Shown: positions 24,712-33,740 of the stretch, piece by piece | Numbering within the stretch: the first letter of the stretch is position 1 | Layout of the letters: each line of letters opens with the position of its first letter | Source of the DNA: an uncultured Eubacteriales bacterium | GTDB taxonomy: Bacteria > Bacillota > Clostridia > Oscillospirales > Acutalibacteraceae | Assembly (NCBI GenBank): GCA_934695425.1 | Contig: CAKUVH010000004.1 | Location: forward strand, 62,001 to 126,000 | Reading direction: 5' to 3' | Length of the DNA: 64,000 bases | The notes under the pieces: model-generated | What the model saw: the letters and a program-made list of their open reading frames with translations, nothing else | Database searches by the model: none | Told to the model about the DNA's origin: nothing | Program-made: the position numbers and the translations under genes

Positions 24712-26175
24712 GTGAAAAAGTTTTATAAATATTTAGCTTTTGTCGGCTTGATATTTTTCGGATTTTTTTTGAATGTAAATGCAAGCAATTGTTTAGATGA
24801 TATAAAAAATCGTGGATACATCAAAGTTTCCACGAACGCTGAGTTTGAGCCTTTTGAGTACAAAGACGGCAACGAAATGGTGGGCATAGATATAGATATA
24901 GCTCGCAAAATAGCTGAAAGACTAGGTGTAAATCTGGATATTAACGACGTTTCTTTTGATGCGGTTATTTTGGAGCTTTTAAATAAAAATTGTGATTTTG
25001 CGATTTCTGCCATGAGCTCAAGCGAAGAAAAATCCAAAAACGTAGATTTTTCAGATTCCTATTATGTTTCTAAACAAATGGTTATTGTGCCTAAAGATAG
25101 CAATATTGTGAGCCCCGAAGACCTTCATGGCAAAAAAATCGGCGTGGCTCTTGGATTTACGGGAGATATTTATTGTACCGAAAATTTTTCAGATTCCGAT
25201 ATACAAAGATACGGCAAAGCTTCGGACGCTGCGCTGGATCTTGTTAATCACCGACTTGACGCAGTGGTTGTTGATGATGTTCCTGCCAAAAAATTAGTTA
25301 AATCTCTTGGAAATCAAGCAAAACTTTTAAACGAACATCTTTTTCAAGAAGACTATAGAATTGCTGTACCCAAGGGCGAAAAAGAGCTCCTGAATTACAT
25401 AAACTTTGTGCTTGACGACATGAAAAATGCCGGAGAAATAGATGTCATAGTAAGCAAATATACCGAAGTTAAAGACACTCGAAGCGTTGATATAATCGGG
25501 CAAATTTACAGAAATTTAGTTTACAAAGATCGCTATAAAATGATATTAAGCGGCCTCTTTGTAACGCTGGAAATTACCGCAGTAGCTTTGATAATAGGAA
25601 TTATTTTGGGAGTTTTGATTTCAGTCGTACGCGTAAGCCAAAATAAGAGCTTTTTGTTTAAAATTCTTAAATTTTTAGCAAATGTATATTTGACCGTGAT
25701 AAGAGGAACCCCGGTCGTTGTTCAGCTGTTTACAATATATTATCTGGTCTTATGTTCCACGGGCTTAAATAAGATATTTATCGCAATGATAGCCTTCGGA
25801 ATCAATTCCGGAGCATATGTTGCCGAAACAATGAGAGCAGGTCTGCAATCGGTTGACGGCGGGCAATATGAGGCCGGTCGTTCTTTAGGACTTAGCTCGT
25901 CCATGACTATGAAAAAAATAGTTTTGCCTCAAGCCTTTAAAAATTGTTTGCCGACGCTCGTAAGTGAGTTTATTCAGCTCATAAAAGAAACCGCTGTTGC
26001 AGGATTTATCGGCATAACAGATTTATCGAGAGCAGGGGACATAATAAGAAGCCAAACCTACGAAGCTTTTGTCCCGCTCATTACCGTTGCGGCAATTTAT
26101 TTGATAATAGTGGTAATAACCACGTGCATAATGTCTGTGATAGAAAGGAGACTCCGCGCAAGTGATAAGCGTTAA
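24712..26175 (+). CDS. Amino-acid ABC transporter, fused substrate-binding and permease protein
   Basis: A 487-residue fusion. Residues 1-24 are a signal peptide. Residues 28-250 are a family 3 solute-binding domain (GYIKVSTNAEFEPFEYKDG, VGIDIDIARKIAERLG, HGKKIGVALGFTGD). Residues 275-487 are a polar-amino-acid permease domain with about five helices and the EAA loop region (EAGRSLGLSSSMTMKKIVLPQAFKNCLP). Separate genes are usual; the fused form occurs in the GlnH-GlnP type. Substrate probably glutamine, another polar amino acid or cystine; not decidable here. GTG start with AGGAGG-like site upstream. The ATPase gene overlaps its end by 14 bases. Confidence 0.92.
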   Translation: MKKFYKYLAFVGLIFFGFFLNVNASNCLDDIKNRGYIKVSTNAEFEPFEYKDGNEMVGIDIDIARKIAERLGVNLDINDVSFDAVILELLNKNCDFAISAMSSSEEKSKNVDFSDSYYVSKQMVIVPKDSNIVSPEDLHGKKIGVALGFTGDIYCTENFSDSDIQRYGKASDAALDLVNHRLDAVVVDDVPAKKLVKSLGNQAKLLNEHLFQEDYRIAVPKGEKELLNYINFVLDDMKNAGEIDVIVSKYTEVKDTRSVDIIGQIYRNLVYKDRYKMILSGLFVTLEITAVALIIGIILGVLISVVRVSQNKSFLFKILKFLANVYLTVIRGTPVVVQLFTIYYLVLCSTGLNKIFIAMIAFGINSGAYVAETMRAGLQSVDGGQYEAGRSLGLSSSMTMKKIVLPQAFKNCLPTLVSEFIQLIKETAVAGFIGITDLSRAGDIIRSQTYEAFVPLITVAAIYLIIVVITTCIMSVIERRLRASDKR

Positions 26176-26896
26176 AAATTTATACAAAGAGTTTAAGAGT
26201 GAAAACGAAACATTAAGAATTTTAAGTGGAATAAACGTGGAGTTTAAAAAAGGCGAAAAAGTTGCCATTATAGGCCCATCCGGTTCCGGTAAGAGTACTT
26301 TTCTAAGATGTTTAAACGGCTTGGAAACTCCTACCAGCGGAGAAATAAATTTTGAGGGAATAAATATTACAGACCCAAAATGCAATATGGATGAGATCAG
26401 AAAAAATATCGGTATGGTTTTTCAGCATTTTAATCTTTTTCCACACCTGACTATACTTCAAAATATTACTCTTGCTCCGATTTCGCTTAAATTATATACC
26501 AAAAGAGACGCCGAACAATGTGCGTTGGCGCTCCTGGAAAAAGTAGGGCTCAGAGATAAAGCCGATTCATATCCTTCCAGACTTTCCGGCGGGCAAAAAC
26601 AAAGAGTTGCGATAATTCGAGCTTTGATAATGAATCCGAAGGTGATTTTGTTCGACGAACCCACTTCTGCACTCGATCCCGAAATGATAAAGGAAGTTAT
26701 ATCTGTAATGGTAGATATTGCCAATCAAGGTATGACGATGATTGTTGTTACCCATGAGATGAGCTTTGTAAAAGAAGCCGCTACTCGTGTGCTTTTCATG
26801 GATCACGGCAAAATCATAGCCGATGAAACTCCTGACCAATTATTCAACAATTGTCAAAATGTTCGTGTAAGTAAATTTCTAAAAAAGATTGTGTGA
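26162..26896 (+). CDS. Amino-acid ABC transporter ATP-binding protein
   Basis: A 244-residue ATPase of the polar amino-acid uptake family (GlnQ/ArtM type). Walker A GPSGSGKST (about residue 40), Q-loop GMVFQHFNLFPHLT, signature LSGGQKQRVAIIRAL, Walker B VILFDEPTSALDPE, and the switch His in VVTHEMSFVKEA are all intact. GTG start, overlapping the fused transporter gene by 14 bases, with GAAAGGAG placed inside that gene, so translation is coupled. It energises uptake by the upstream fusion. Confidence 0.95.
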   Translation: MISVKNLYKEFKSENETLRILSGINVEFKKGEKVAIIGPSGSGKSTFLRCLNGLETPTSGEINFEGINITDPKCNMDEIRKNIGMVFQHFNLFPHLTILQNITLAPISLKLYTKRDAEQCALALLEKVGLRDKADSYPSRLSGGQKQRVAIIRALIMNPKVILFDEPTSALDPEMIKEVISVMVDIANQGMTMIVVTHEMSFVKEAATRVLFMDHGKIIADETPDQLFNNCQNVRVSKFLKKIV

Positions 26897-26915
26897 TTTG
26901 AAATAGAGGATTGTA

Positions 26916-27356
26916 ATGAAAATAATAACAAACACTCCCGAGGAAACCAAAAATTTTGCTTATAAACTTGCTTCAAAATTAAAAGGCAATGAAATATTTG
27001 CTTTCTACGGAGATTTAGGAGTGGGCAAAACCACATTTATAAGAGGGCTTGCAAGTTTTTTTGGCTTAGAAAATTTGGTATCCAGCCCCACGTTTTCGCT
27101 GGTGAATGAATATCAAAACGAAAATGCAAAAATATATCATTTTGATATGTATCGCATAAATTCATTTGAAGATTTGGAATCCACAGGATTTTTTGATTAT
27201 CTTGATAATGGAATATTTTTGATAGAATGGTCAGAGAATATAAATGAATATCTTCCCGGAAATGTGATTAAAATTAAAATAGAAAAAACAAATTCCGAAG
27301 ACGGAAGAATGATAACTATAGAGGGAGAAAATTATATTGAAAATTTTAGCAGTTGA
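26916..27356 (+). CDS. tsaE: tRNA threonylcarbamoyladenosine biosynthesis ATPase TsaE
   Basis: A 146-residue TsaE, the ATPase that drives the TsaB-TsaD complex in making t6A37 of ANN-decoding tRNAs. P-loop GDLGVGKTTFIRGLA (about residue 33), SSPTFSLVNEYQ, the Walker B-like IYHFDMYRI and the FLIEWSENI motif are characteristic. Full length. The tsaB start lies 20 bases inside its 3' end. tsaD is not in the window. Confidence 0.95.
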   Translation: MKIITNTPEETKNFAYKLASKLKGNEIFAFYGDLGVGKTTFIRGLASFFGLENLVSSPTFSLVNEYQNENAKIYHFDMYRINSFEDLESTGFFDYLDNGIFLIEWSENINEYLPGNVIKIKIEKTNSEDGRMITIEGENYIENFSS

Positions 27357-28050
27357 TTCGTCGTCGGCTACAGCTTCCGTAGCGCTGATTGACGGTAAAA
27401 AAATAGTCTCCGAATATTTTATAAATGCCGGGCTGACCCATAGTCAAACTTTGGCGCCCATGATAGAGTCGGTTCTTAAAAACTTAAAAATAAATCCGAA
27501 TGAAATAGATTTATATGTCTCTACATCCGGGCCGGGTTCTTTCACCGGATTAAGAATAGGAATGGCAACGATTGAGGCTATGGCGCTGGCAAATGACAAG
27601 CCTTGCACGGGGATTTCGTCGCTTGAAGCGCTTTCTTACAACATTAACAATCATAATAATGTAATCTGCGCCTGCATGGATGCTCGCAGAGAACAGGTCT
27701 ACAATGCCTTATTTAAATTCGAAAACAATAAATTAGTAAGATTGACCGAAGATAGAGCAATTTTAATTAAAGATTTAGCCGAAGAGTTAAAAAATTTAAA
27801 TTTTAATATTGAAATTGTTGGAGATGCCGCAGAGATATGCTATAATAGTACGGAACTTGAGTCTTTAGGAAATAAATGTATTTTACTGCCGGCAAAAGAT
27901 AGGTATATAAAAGCTTCGAATGTTGCTTTGGCGGTTTTGGAAACTTTTAATTCAAACAATAGTTCGGCTAATAAATTTGATTTGAAAGTTAATTATATAA
28001 AAGTTCCTCAGGCTCAGAGAGTTATGGAAGAGAAATTGTCCAATGGTTAG
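27337..28050 (+). CDS. tsaB: tRNA threonylcarbamoyladenosine biosynthesis protein TsaB
   Basis: A 237-residue TsaB, the non-catalytic partner that scaffolds TsaD in t6A synthesis. It opens ILAVDSSSATASVALIDG and contains AGLTHSQTLAPMIESVLK, VSTSGPGSFTGLRIG and the ACMDARREQVYNALF segment. TTG start at 27337, overlapping tsaE by 20 bases with GAGGGAG upstream, so the pair is translationally coupled. Confidence 0.94.
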   Translation: MKILAVDSSSATASVALIDGKKIVSEYFINAGLTHSQTLAPMIESVLKNLKINPNEIDLYVSTSGPGSFTGLRIGMATIEAMALANDKPCTGISSLEALSYNINNHNNVICACMDARREQVYNALFKFENNKLVRLTEDRAILIKDLAEELKNLNFNIEIVGDAAEICYNSTELESLGNKCILLPAKDRYIKASNVALAVLETFNSNNSSANKFDLKVNYIKVPQAQRVMEEKLSNG

Positions 28051-28064
28051 GAGGGAAAATATTT

Positions 28065-28514
28065 ATGATATCTATAGGTTCTGACCACGCAGGGTATGAA
28101 TTAAAAACCAAAATCGAAACGTACCTTAAAAGTAAAAATATAGAATTCGAAGACGTAGGAACATTTAATGAAGAATCGTGTGATTATCCCATTTTTGCGG
28201 AAAAGGCTTCTCGACTTGTGTCGGAAGGTTACTGTGAAAAAGGGATTTTAGTTTGTGGCTCAGGGGTAGGAATGTCTATAGCTGCTAATAAAATTAAAAA
28301 TATAAGGGCAGTCCTTTGTTTTGATGCCGAAATTGCCGCTCTTTCAAGGAAGCATAACAATGCAAATATACTTTGTCTGGGGGGTAGGTTTATAAATATA
28401 GATAACGCAATTGAAATTATAGACGCATTTCTTAACACGCCTTTTGAAGGTGGTCGCCACGAAAAAAGAATAGGGCTTATTAAAAATTTAGAAAATAAAT
28501 TTGGAGGAAAATAA
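28065..28514 (+). CDS. rpiB: Ribose 5-phosphate isomerase B
   Basis: A 149-residue RpiB/LacA-LacB family isomerase that interconverts ribose 5-phosphate and ribulose 5-phosphate. Visible: GSDHAGYELKTKI at the N-terminus, SCDYPIFAEKAS, the active-site loop VCGSGVGMSIAANKI with the catalytic Cys, and HNNANILCLGGR. TTGGAGG of the next gene overlaps its end. Followed directly by upp, a common clostridial pairing linking ribose phosphate to PRPP use. Confidence 0.95.
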   Translation: MISIGSDHAGYELKTKIETYLKSKNIEFEDVGTFNEESCDYPIFAEKASRLVSEGYCEKGILVCGSGVGMSIAANKIKNIRAVLCFDAEIAALSRKHNNANILCLGGRFINIDNAIEIIDAFLNTPFEGGRHEKRIGLIKNLENKFGGK

Positions 28515-28515
28515 C

Positions 28516-29148
28516 ATGTACGAAAATGTAATGATAATGGATCACCCGCTTATACAGCACAAAATTTCCCTTTTAAGAGATAAAAATACAAGTTCCAAAG
28601 AATTCAGAGAACTCATTAGCGAAGTGACTATGCTTATGTGTTACGAATCTTTGAGAGACTTACCGCTTAAAGAAATCGAAATAGAAACTCCTATCGCCAA
28701 AGCCAAAACAAAAGTTTTGGGCGAAAAGCACATCGCATTTGTTCCTATTTTAAGAGCAGGACTTGGAATGGTTGAAGGAGTAGTTAATATGGTCCCTACA
28801 GCCAGGGTAGGTCATATCGGGCTTTACAGAGACCCCGAAACATTGCAAGCTGTGGAGTACTATTGTAAATTGCCAGTAGATATTGATAAAAGTGATGTAA
28901 TTATTTTAGATCCTATGTTAGCTACAGGCGGAACAGCTATTGACGCTATAAATTGTGTAAAAAAGAGAAATCCACACTCTGTTAAATTCATGTGCATAAT
29001 CGCTTCAAATCCGGGAATAGAAGCTCTTACAAAAGCTCATCCTGATGTTAAAATTTACTGTGCAGTCAAGGATGAAAAGCTCAACGATAAAAGCTATATA
29101 CTCCCCGGTTTAGGAGATGCCGGAGACAGAATTTTTGGTACAAAATAA
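28516..29148 (+). CDS. upp: Uracil phosphoribosyltransferase
   Basis: A 210-residue UPRTase, which salvages uracil to UMP using PRPP. Signature regions: MDHPLIQHKISLLRD, FVPILRAGLGMVEG, and the PRPP loop VIILDPMLATGGTA. The C-terminal uracil-binding stretch YILPGLGDAGDRIFGT is intact. I use ATG 28516 since TTGGAGG is 8 bases upstream; the frame runs in from 28501 without a better start. Confidence 0.97.
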   Translation: MYENVMIMDHPLIQHKISLLRDKNTSSKEFRELISEVTMLMCYESLRDLPLKEIEIETPIAKAKTKVLGEKHIAFVPILRAGLGMVEGVVNMVPTARVGHIGLYRDPETLQAVEYYCKLPVDIDKSDVIILDPMLATGGTAIDAINCVKKRNPHSVKFMCIIASNPGIEALTKAHPDVKIYCAVKDEKLNDKSYILPGLGDAGDRIFGTK

Positions 29149-29172
29149 ATACAAACAGAAGGAATTGTAAAT

Positions 29173-31044
29173 ATGGGGAATATAAAAAATAGCATTTGGC
29201 GATTTGTGAAGAAATATAGAAAATATGCTTTGTTCTTTTGCGATTTCATTATATGGAATTTATCTTTTTATATTTCTTATGCAATAAATAAAAATTGTTT
29301 GACTTTTGTTTCGGTGGACGAGAGATTTTTTGAATATTTAGCTATAATGAACATTTGTTTTATCGCAATGTTTTTAGCTTTCAAGCTTTATGATAAAATA
29401 TGGCGCTATGCGGATGTAGAAGATTTCTTTTATGCCGGCTTGGCCACGCTTTGTGCTAATTTTATGTTTTTTGTGTTAACTCGTGTTTTCATGATAAAGA
29501 TGAGTCCTCGTATGCATTTTATATTTTTGCTTACGTCAATGTCCGCGATAGTGATTTTTAGGCTCATCTACAGGATAAACCGCCTTATTGATAATGTTTC
29601 CAACGAAGATGTCAAAGATAAAAAGCGCATGCTAATTGTCGGCGCAGGCGAATCTACTGCTTTGCTTTTAAGAGAGATGTACAAATATTCCGGAAATAAA
29701 TACCGCCCTGTTGCGATCGCTGATGACGACAATGAAAAAATAGGAAGAAAAATTTTAGGAATTAAAGTAGAAGGCTCTACCAATCAAATTCCCGAATTGT
29801 GTGAAAAATTTGATATAGAAGTTATATTATTTTCTATAAGTTCCATTTCTTTGGCTCAAAGAAGAAGAATATTGGATATATGCGCAAAAACAAATTTGGA
29901 AGTTCGCATTATTCCTAATATGTACGAAGTACTGACGTCCGGCACGTCTTTAAATTCGGCAATAAGAAAAATAAAAGTTGAAGATTTACTTGGCAGAGAA
30001 CCGATAATATTTGATAAAAATAAATACGGTGGATATGTGCATCAAAAAACGGTTCTTGTTACTGGCGGTGGTGGCTCCATAGGATCCGAACTTTGCAGGC
30101 AAATCGCTGAGCTTGGCTGTAAACGTCTTATAATTTTGGATGTTTACGAAAACAACGCGTATGATATTCAGCAAGAACTGAAAATGAAATATGGAAATGA
30201 TTTGAATTTATCCGTTGAAATAGCCACAATATGCGATAAAAAAGAGCTCGAAGATATATTTATAAAAGAAAATATAGACGTAGTATTTCATGCCGCTGCT
30301 CACAAACACGTCCCTCTGATGGAAAAAAATCCTGAAGAAGCTGTAAAAAATAACGTATTTGGAACTCTAAATTTGATTGAGTGTTCGCATAAATTCAAGG
30401 TTAAAAAATTTGTTCAAATTTCCACTGATAAAGCTGTAAACCCGACCAATGTCATGGGTGCCACCAAACGAATTTGCGAAATGCTTGTTCAAATGGAAAA
30501 CATGAAAAGCAGCACCGAGTTTGTAGCAGTTCGTTTTGGAAATGTTCTTGGCTCAAATGGCTCTGTTATACCACTTTTTGAGGAGCAAATTAAAAAAATG
30601 GGTCCGGTTACAGTTACACATCCTGACATAATAAGATATTTCATGACAATTCCCGAGGCGGTGTCTTTGGTGTTAACGGCTGGAGGAATCGCAAAAGGCG
30701 GAGAAATTTTTATTTTAGACATGGGTGACCCTGTAAAAATTAAAGATTTGGCCGAAAATCTTATAAGGCTTTCAGGTTATACTCCCGGAGAGGATATAAA
30801 AATAGAGTACACCGGATTAAGACCCGGAGAAAAATTGTATGAGGAACTCCTCATGGATGAAGAGGGAATACAAAAAACCAAAAGTCGAAAAATTTATATC
30901 GGCAAGCCTATATTACTGGATGAAAATCGCTTGACTCAGGATTTAGAAGAGCTTAAAAGTATCTGTAACAAAGGTTCTAAACAAGAAATTATACAAATGC
31001 TTTTAAAAATAGTTCCTACATTTAAAACCAATATTTTGAAATAA
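29173..31044 (+). CDS. Membrane nucleotide-sugar 4,6-dehydratase (PglF/WbpM/CapD type)
   Basis: A 623-residue polysaccharide-biosynthesis protein. Four membrane helices lie in the first 135 residues. A Rossmann-like domain follows (IVGAGESTALLLREM). The extended SDR catalytic domain begins VLVTGGGGSIGSELCRQIAEL near residue 290, then HAAAHKHVPLMEKNP and STDKAVNPTNVMGATKR. The Met in place of the usual Tyr of YxxxK marks the PglF/FlaA1-type dehydratases that act on UDP-GlcNAc to make 4-keto-6-deoxy sugars. Stands alone here, with no glycan cluster; substrate inferred from the family. Confidence 0.9.
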   Translation: MGNIKNSIWRFVKKYRKYALFFCDFIIWNLSFYISYAINKNCLTFVSVDERFFEYLAIMNICFIAMFLAFKLYDKIWRYADVEDFFYAGLATLCANFMFFVLTRVFMIKMSPRMHFIFLLTSMSAIVIFRLIYRINRLIDNVSNEDVKDKKRMLIVGAGESTALLLREMYKYSGNKYRPVAIADDDNEKIGRKILGIKVEGSTNQIPELCEKFDIEVILFSISSISLAQRRRILDICAKTNLEVRIIPNMYEVLTSGTSLNSAIRKIKVEDLLGREPIIFDKNKYGGYVHQKTVLVTGGGGSIGSELCRQIAELGCKRLIILDVYENNAYDIQQELKMKYGNDLNLSVEIATICDKKELEDIFIKENIDVVFHAAAHKHVPLMEKNPEEAVKNNVFGTLNLIECSHKFKVKKFVQISTDKAVNPTNVMGATKRICEMLVQMENMKSSTEFVAVRFGNVLGSNGSVIPLFEEQIKKMGPVTVTHPDIIRYFMTIPEAVSLVLTAGGIAKGGEIFILDMGDPVKIKDLAENLIRLSGYTPGEDIKIEYTGLRPGEKLYEELLMDEEGIQKTKSRKIYIGKPILLDENRLTQDLEELKSICNKGSKQEIIQMLLKIVPTFKTNILK

Positions 31045-31054
31045 ATTCAAATAA

Positions 31055-31082
31055 AAAGCACGCTAATTAAATAGTGTGCTTT
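31055..31082. terminator. Bidirectional terminator between the dehydratase gene and rnhA
   Basis: AAAGCACGCTA (31055-31065) pairs with TAGTGTGCTTT (31072-31082), one G-U pair and a 6-base loop, with A/T runs on both sides. The rnhA stop codon (31069-31067) falls in the loop. Confidence 0.85.
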
Positions 31083-31513
31083 AAATTTTTTATGGCATCC
31101 GTTGCCAATTTATCGCATATTTCATTTTCGGGATGTCCGTTATGACCTTTTACCCATATAAAATCGGCTTTATGAGAAGAGAGCAAATTTAAAAGTTTTT
31201 CCCATAAGTCTGAATTCAAAGCAGGCTTATTATCGGATTTTTTCCATCCGTTTTTTCTCCACTTTTCCGCCCAGCCTTTGGTTATTCCGTCACATAAATA
31301 TTTTGAATCTGTGCATACTATTATTTCACAGGGCTCTTTTAGCATTTCGAGAGATTTTATAAGAGCAGTCAACTCCATTCGATTATTCGTTGTGTTGATT
31401 TCTGCACCGGAAATTTTTTTTGTGTAAGAATTGTACTTAAGCATTGCACCCCATCCTCCCGGCCCGGGATTCCCGCTACATGCACCGTCTGTGAATATTT
31501 CTATTTTTTTCAT
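31067..31513 (-). CDS. rnhA: Ribonuclease HI
   Basis: A 148-residue RNase HI that cuts RNA in RNA-DNA hybrids. The four acidic catalytic residues are seen in IFTDGACSGNPGPGGWG, NNRMELTALIKSLEML, VCTDSKYLCDGI and the late CDKLATDAI. The basic substrate-handling segment GWAEKWRKNGWKKSDNKPALN and WVKGHNGHPENE are also present. AAAGGA precedes the ATG. Single gene, convergent with the dehydratase and divergent from rnjA. Confidence 0.96.
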   Translation of the reverse strand: MKKIEIFTDGACSGNPGPGGWGAMLKYNSYTKKISGAEINTTNNRMELTALIKSLEMLKEPCEIIVCTDSKYLCDGITKGWAEKWRKNGWKKSDNKPALNSDLWEKLLNLLSSHKADFIWVKGHNGHPENEICDKLATDAIKNLKHTI

Positions 31514-31567
31514 TTGAAGTCCTTTCTGTGTATAAATTTAAAAATTGGGTTATTCTGGAATATAAGG

Positions 31568-31596
31568 TTGACAATATCGCTATTATAAAGTATAAT
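31568..31596 (+). promoter_or_regulatory. Sigma-A promoter of rnjA
   Basis: TTGACA (31568-31573), 17-base spacer, TATAAT (31591-31596), a full consensus promoter. It predicts a leader of about 130 AT-rich bases before the rnjA start; no strong structure or riboswitch was seen in it. Confidence 0.85.
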
Positions 31597-31732
31597 AGAA
31601 ATAATATTTTTTGTACGGATTTATTTTATATTTTTTTGTTCGGATTAATTTCATAATATGTATTCTTTCAATCATTTTGTTTGGTTGATTTTATTCTTGT
31701 ATTGAATATTTAAAAATTAGGGAGGTAATATT

Positions 31733-33637
31733 TTGAAAGAAGCAATAAAAGAAATATCTAAAGAAGAGACTAGAAAGCCTATCAAAAGGGTAATCGAAAA
31801 CAGTAAAAATAAAAAAACCACTGTGAAAAATTATATCACAGATGAAAAAATAAATAAAATATCCGATTCTAAATCCGAATCTGCAAAAACAAGAAAAACA
31901 CGTAAATCCGATACTACAAAAAGCACTAACAACAGAAGATTCCCACGAGAACGCTCTAAAAAAATAACTTCAAAAAACCAAAAATCTATTAAAGTGGTAT
32001 TTCTGGGCGGATTAAATCAAATAGGAAAAAATATAACTGCCTTTGAATGTGATAATGAAATTATCATAGTTGACTGCGGAATGTCATTTCCGGATGGCGA
32101 AATGTTAGGGGTGGATTTAGTAATCCCTGATTTTTCTTATCTGGAAGCCAACAAAGATAAAATAAAAGGGTTGGTTGTAACTCATGGGCACGAAGACCAC
32201 ATCGGAGCAATTCCGTATCTTCTTAACAAAATAAATGTTCCTATCTATGCGACCCCTCTTACTATAGGACTTATCACAAGCAAACTTAAAGAAAACAGGC
32301 TCTTCGGCAGTACAAAATTGACAAGTGTAATGCCCGGCGAAACCATAAATTTAGGTTGCATGAATGTTGAGTTTATAAGAGTAAATCATTCCATTCCGGA
32401 TGCTGTAGGCTTGGCGATACATTCTCCCGCCGGAACAATAGTTCATACCGGGGACTTTAAAATAGATTGCACGCCATCCCGTGGCGAAATGATAGATTTG
32501 GCAAGATTTGCAGAGCTCGGAAAAGAGGGAGTTTTGGCGCTTATGGCCGATTCAACCAACGCCGAACGCCCGGGTTATACCATGACTGAGCGTAAACTCG
32601 ACCAATCTTTTGAAAGACTTTTCCAAAAAGCCAAAAACAAAAGAATAATAATCGCAACTTTCGCTTCAAATATAGGTCGTATTCAACAGATAATAAATTG
32701 CGCTGCAAATTATGGCAAGAAAGTTGCATTTTCAGGCAGGAGTATGGTAAATTATGTTGCCATCGCTCAACAAATGAATTATTTAGATGCTCCTGATGGA
32801 GTTATTATCGATATCGATTTAATAACAAAGTATGCAAAAAATGAGGTCGTTCTCGTCACAACAGGTAGCCAAGGCGAGCCCATGTCTGCGCTTCATAGAA
32901 TGGCTCTTTCGGAGCATCGTAAAGTGGAAGTGGGACCTGAAGATTTCATAATTATTTCTGCAACTCCTATCCCGGGAAATGAAAAAATGGTAGGCAATGT
33001 TGTTAATGAACTTATGAAACTTGGATGTGAAGTTGTCTACGAATCTATGTACGAAATTCACGTTTCCGGTCACGCCTGCCAAGAAGAACTTAAAATAATT
33101 CAAGGTCTTGTTAAACCTCAATATTTTATCCCTGTTCACGGCGAAAGAAGACACTTGGTTAAGCACGCCGAACTGGCTGCGTCTATGGGAATGCCTGACT
33201 CAAATGTTTATGTCGGCGATACCGGTGATGTCCTTGAAATAAACAAAAATAGTATGAAAAAAATTAGCCAAATTCCGCTCGAACTAGTTCTGGTCGATGG
33301 CATAGGAGTCGGCGATGTAGGAAGCATAGTTTTAAGAGACCGTAAGCATCTCGGCGAAGATGGTTTGATTGTTTTGGTTGCTACTTTGGATTCTTCCGAC
33401 AAACATGTCATAGCCGGCCCGGATATTGTTTCCCGAGGCTTTGTATACGTCAGAGAGTCCGAGCATTTGATGGCTGAAGCCAGAAGAGTAGCCATGAAAG
33501 TTTTGGAAAGCTGTGCCGATCAAAAGCTTCGTGACTGGAGCATGATGAAAACTAAAGTGAGAGATGAACTTTACAGATTATTCCACAACAGGACAAGAAG
33601 AAATCCCGTCATTTTACCTATAATTATGGAAGTTTAA
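31733..33637 (+). CDS. rnj: Ribonuclease J
   Basis: A 634-residue beta-CASP metallo-RNase with endo- and 5'-3' exonuclease activity in mRNA decay. The first 80 residues are an unusual Lys/Arg/Ser/Thr-rich extension absent from the Bacillus enzymes. The core starts VVFLGGLNQIGKN, with the metal motif THGHEDHIGAIPYL, the third ligand region IVHTGDFKID, the beta-CASP segments and HVSGHACQEELK...IPVHGERRHL. TTG start with GGGAGG 8-9 bases upstream. The basic extension could bind RNA or the ribosome (inference). J1 and J2 cannot be told apart here. Confidence 0.94.
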   Translation: MKEAIKEISKEETRKPIKRVIENSKNKKTTVKNYITDEKINKISDSKSESAKTRKTRKSDTTKSTNNRRFPRERSKKITSKNQKSIKVVFLGGLNQIGKNITAFECDNEIIIVDCGMSFPDGEMLGVDLVIPDFSYLEANKDKIKGLVVTHGHEDHIGAIPYLLNKINVPIYATPLTIGLITSKLKENRLFGSTKLTSVMPGETINLGCMNVEFIRVNHSIPDAVGLAIHSPAGTIVHTGDFKIDCTPSRGEMIDLARFAELGKEGVLALMADSTNAERPGYTMTERKLDQSFERLFQKAKNKRIIIATFASNIGRIQQIINCAANYGKKVAFSGRSMVNYVAIAQQMNYLDAPDGVIIDIDLITKYAKNEVVLVTTGSQGEPMSALHRMALSEHRKVEVGPEDFIIISATPIPGNEKMVGNVVNELMKLGCEVVYESMYEIHVSGHACQEELKIIQGLVKPQYFIPVHGERRHLVKHAELAASMGMPDSNVYVGDTGDVLEINKNSMKKISQIPLELVLVDGIGVGDVGSIVLRDRKHLGEDGLIVLVATLDSSDKHVIAGPDIVSRGFVYVRESEHLMAEARRVAMKVLESCADQKLRDWSMMKTKVRDELYRLFHNRTRRNPVILPIIMEV

Positions 33638-33740
33638 TTAAATAACCCAAAAAAAGCTGGAGAATTATTCAATTAATGAGTATAATATTTTTAACTACTT
33701 ATTTTATTGAAAGTTCTTCAGTTTTTTAAGAGGTGATATT

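Noticed and set aside
24712..26175. Frameshift or assembly fusion joining a binding protein and a permease.
   Set aside because: One uninterrupted frame with a sensible linker; such fusions are known in glutamine-type transporters.
30061..30120. Internal Gly-rich SDR motif suggesting two separate genes in 29173-31044.
   Set aside because: The frame is continuous and the membrane-plus-SDR architecture is the normal form of PglF/CapD-type dehydratases.
31659..31706. A 15-codon open frame (starting ATG, ending TGA) in the rnjA leader, a possible leader peptide.
   Set aside because: No ribosome site before it, hydrophobic low-complexity product, no regulatory codons, and no terminator/antiterminator pair nearby.
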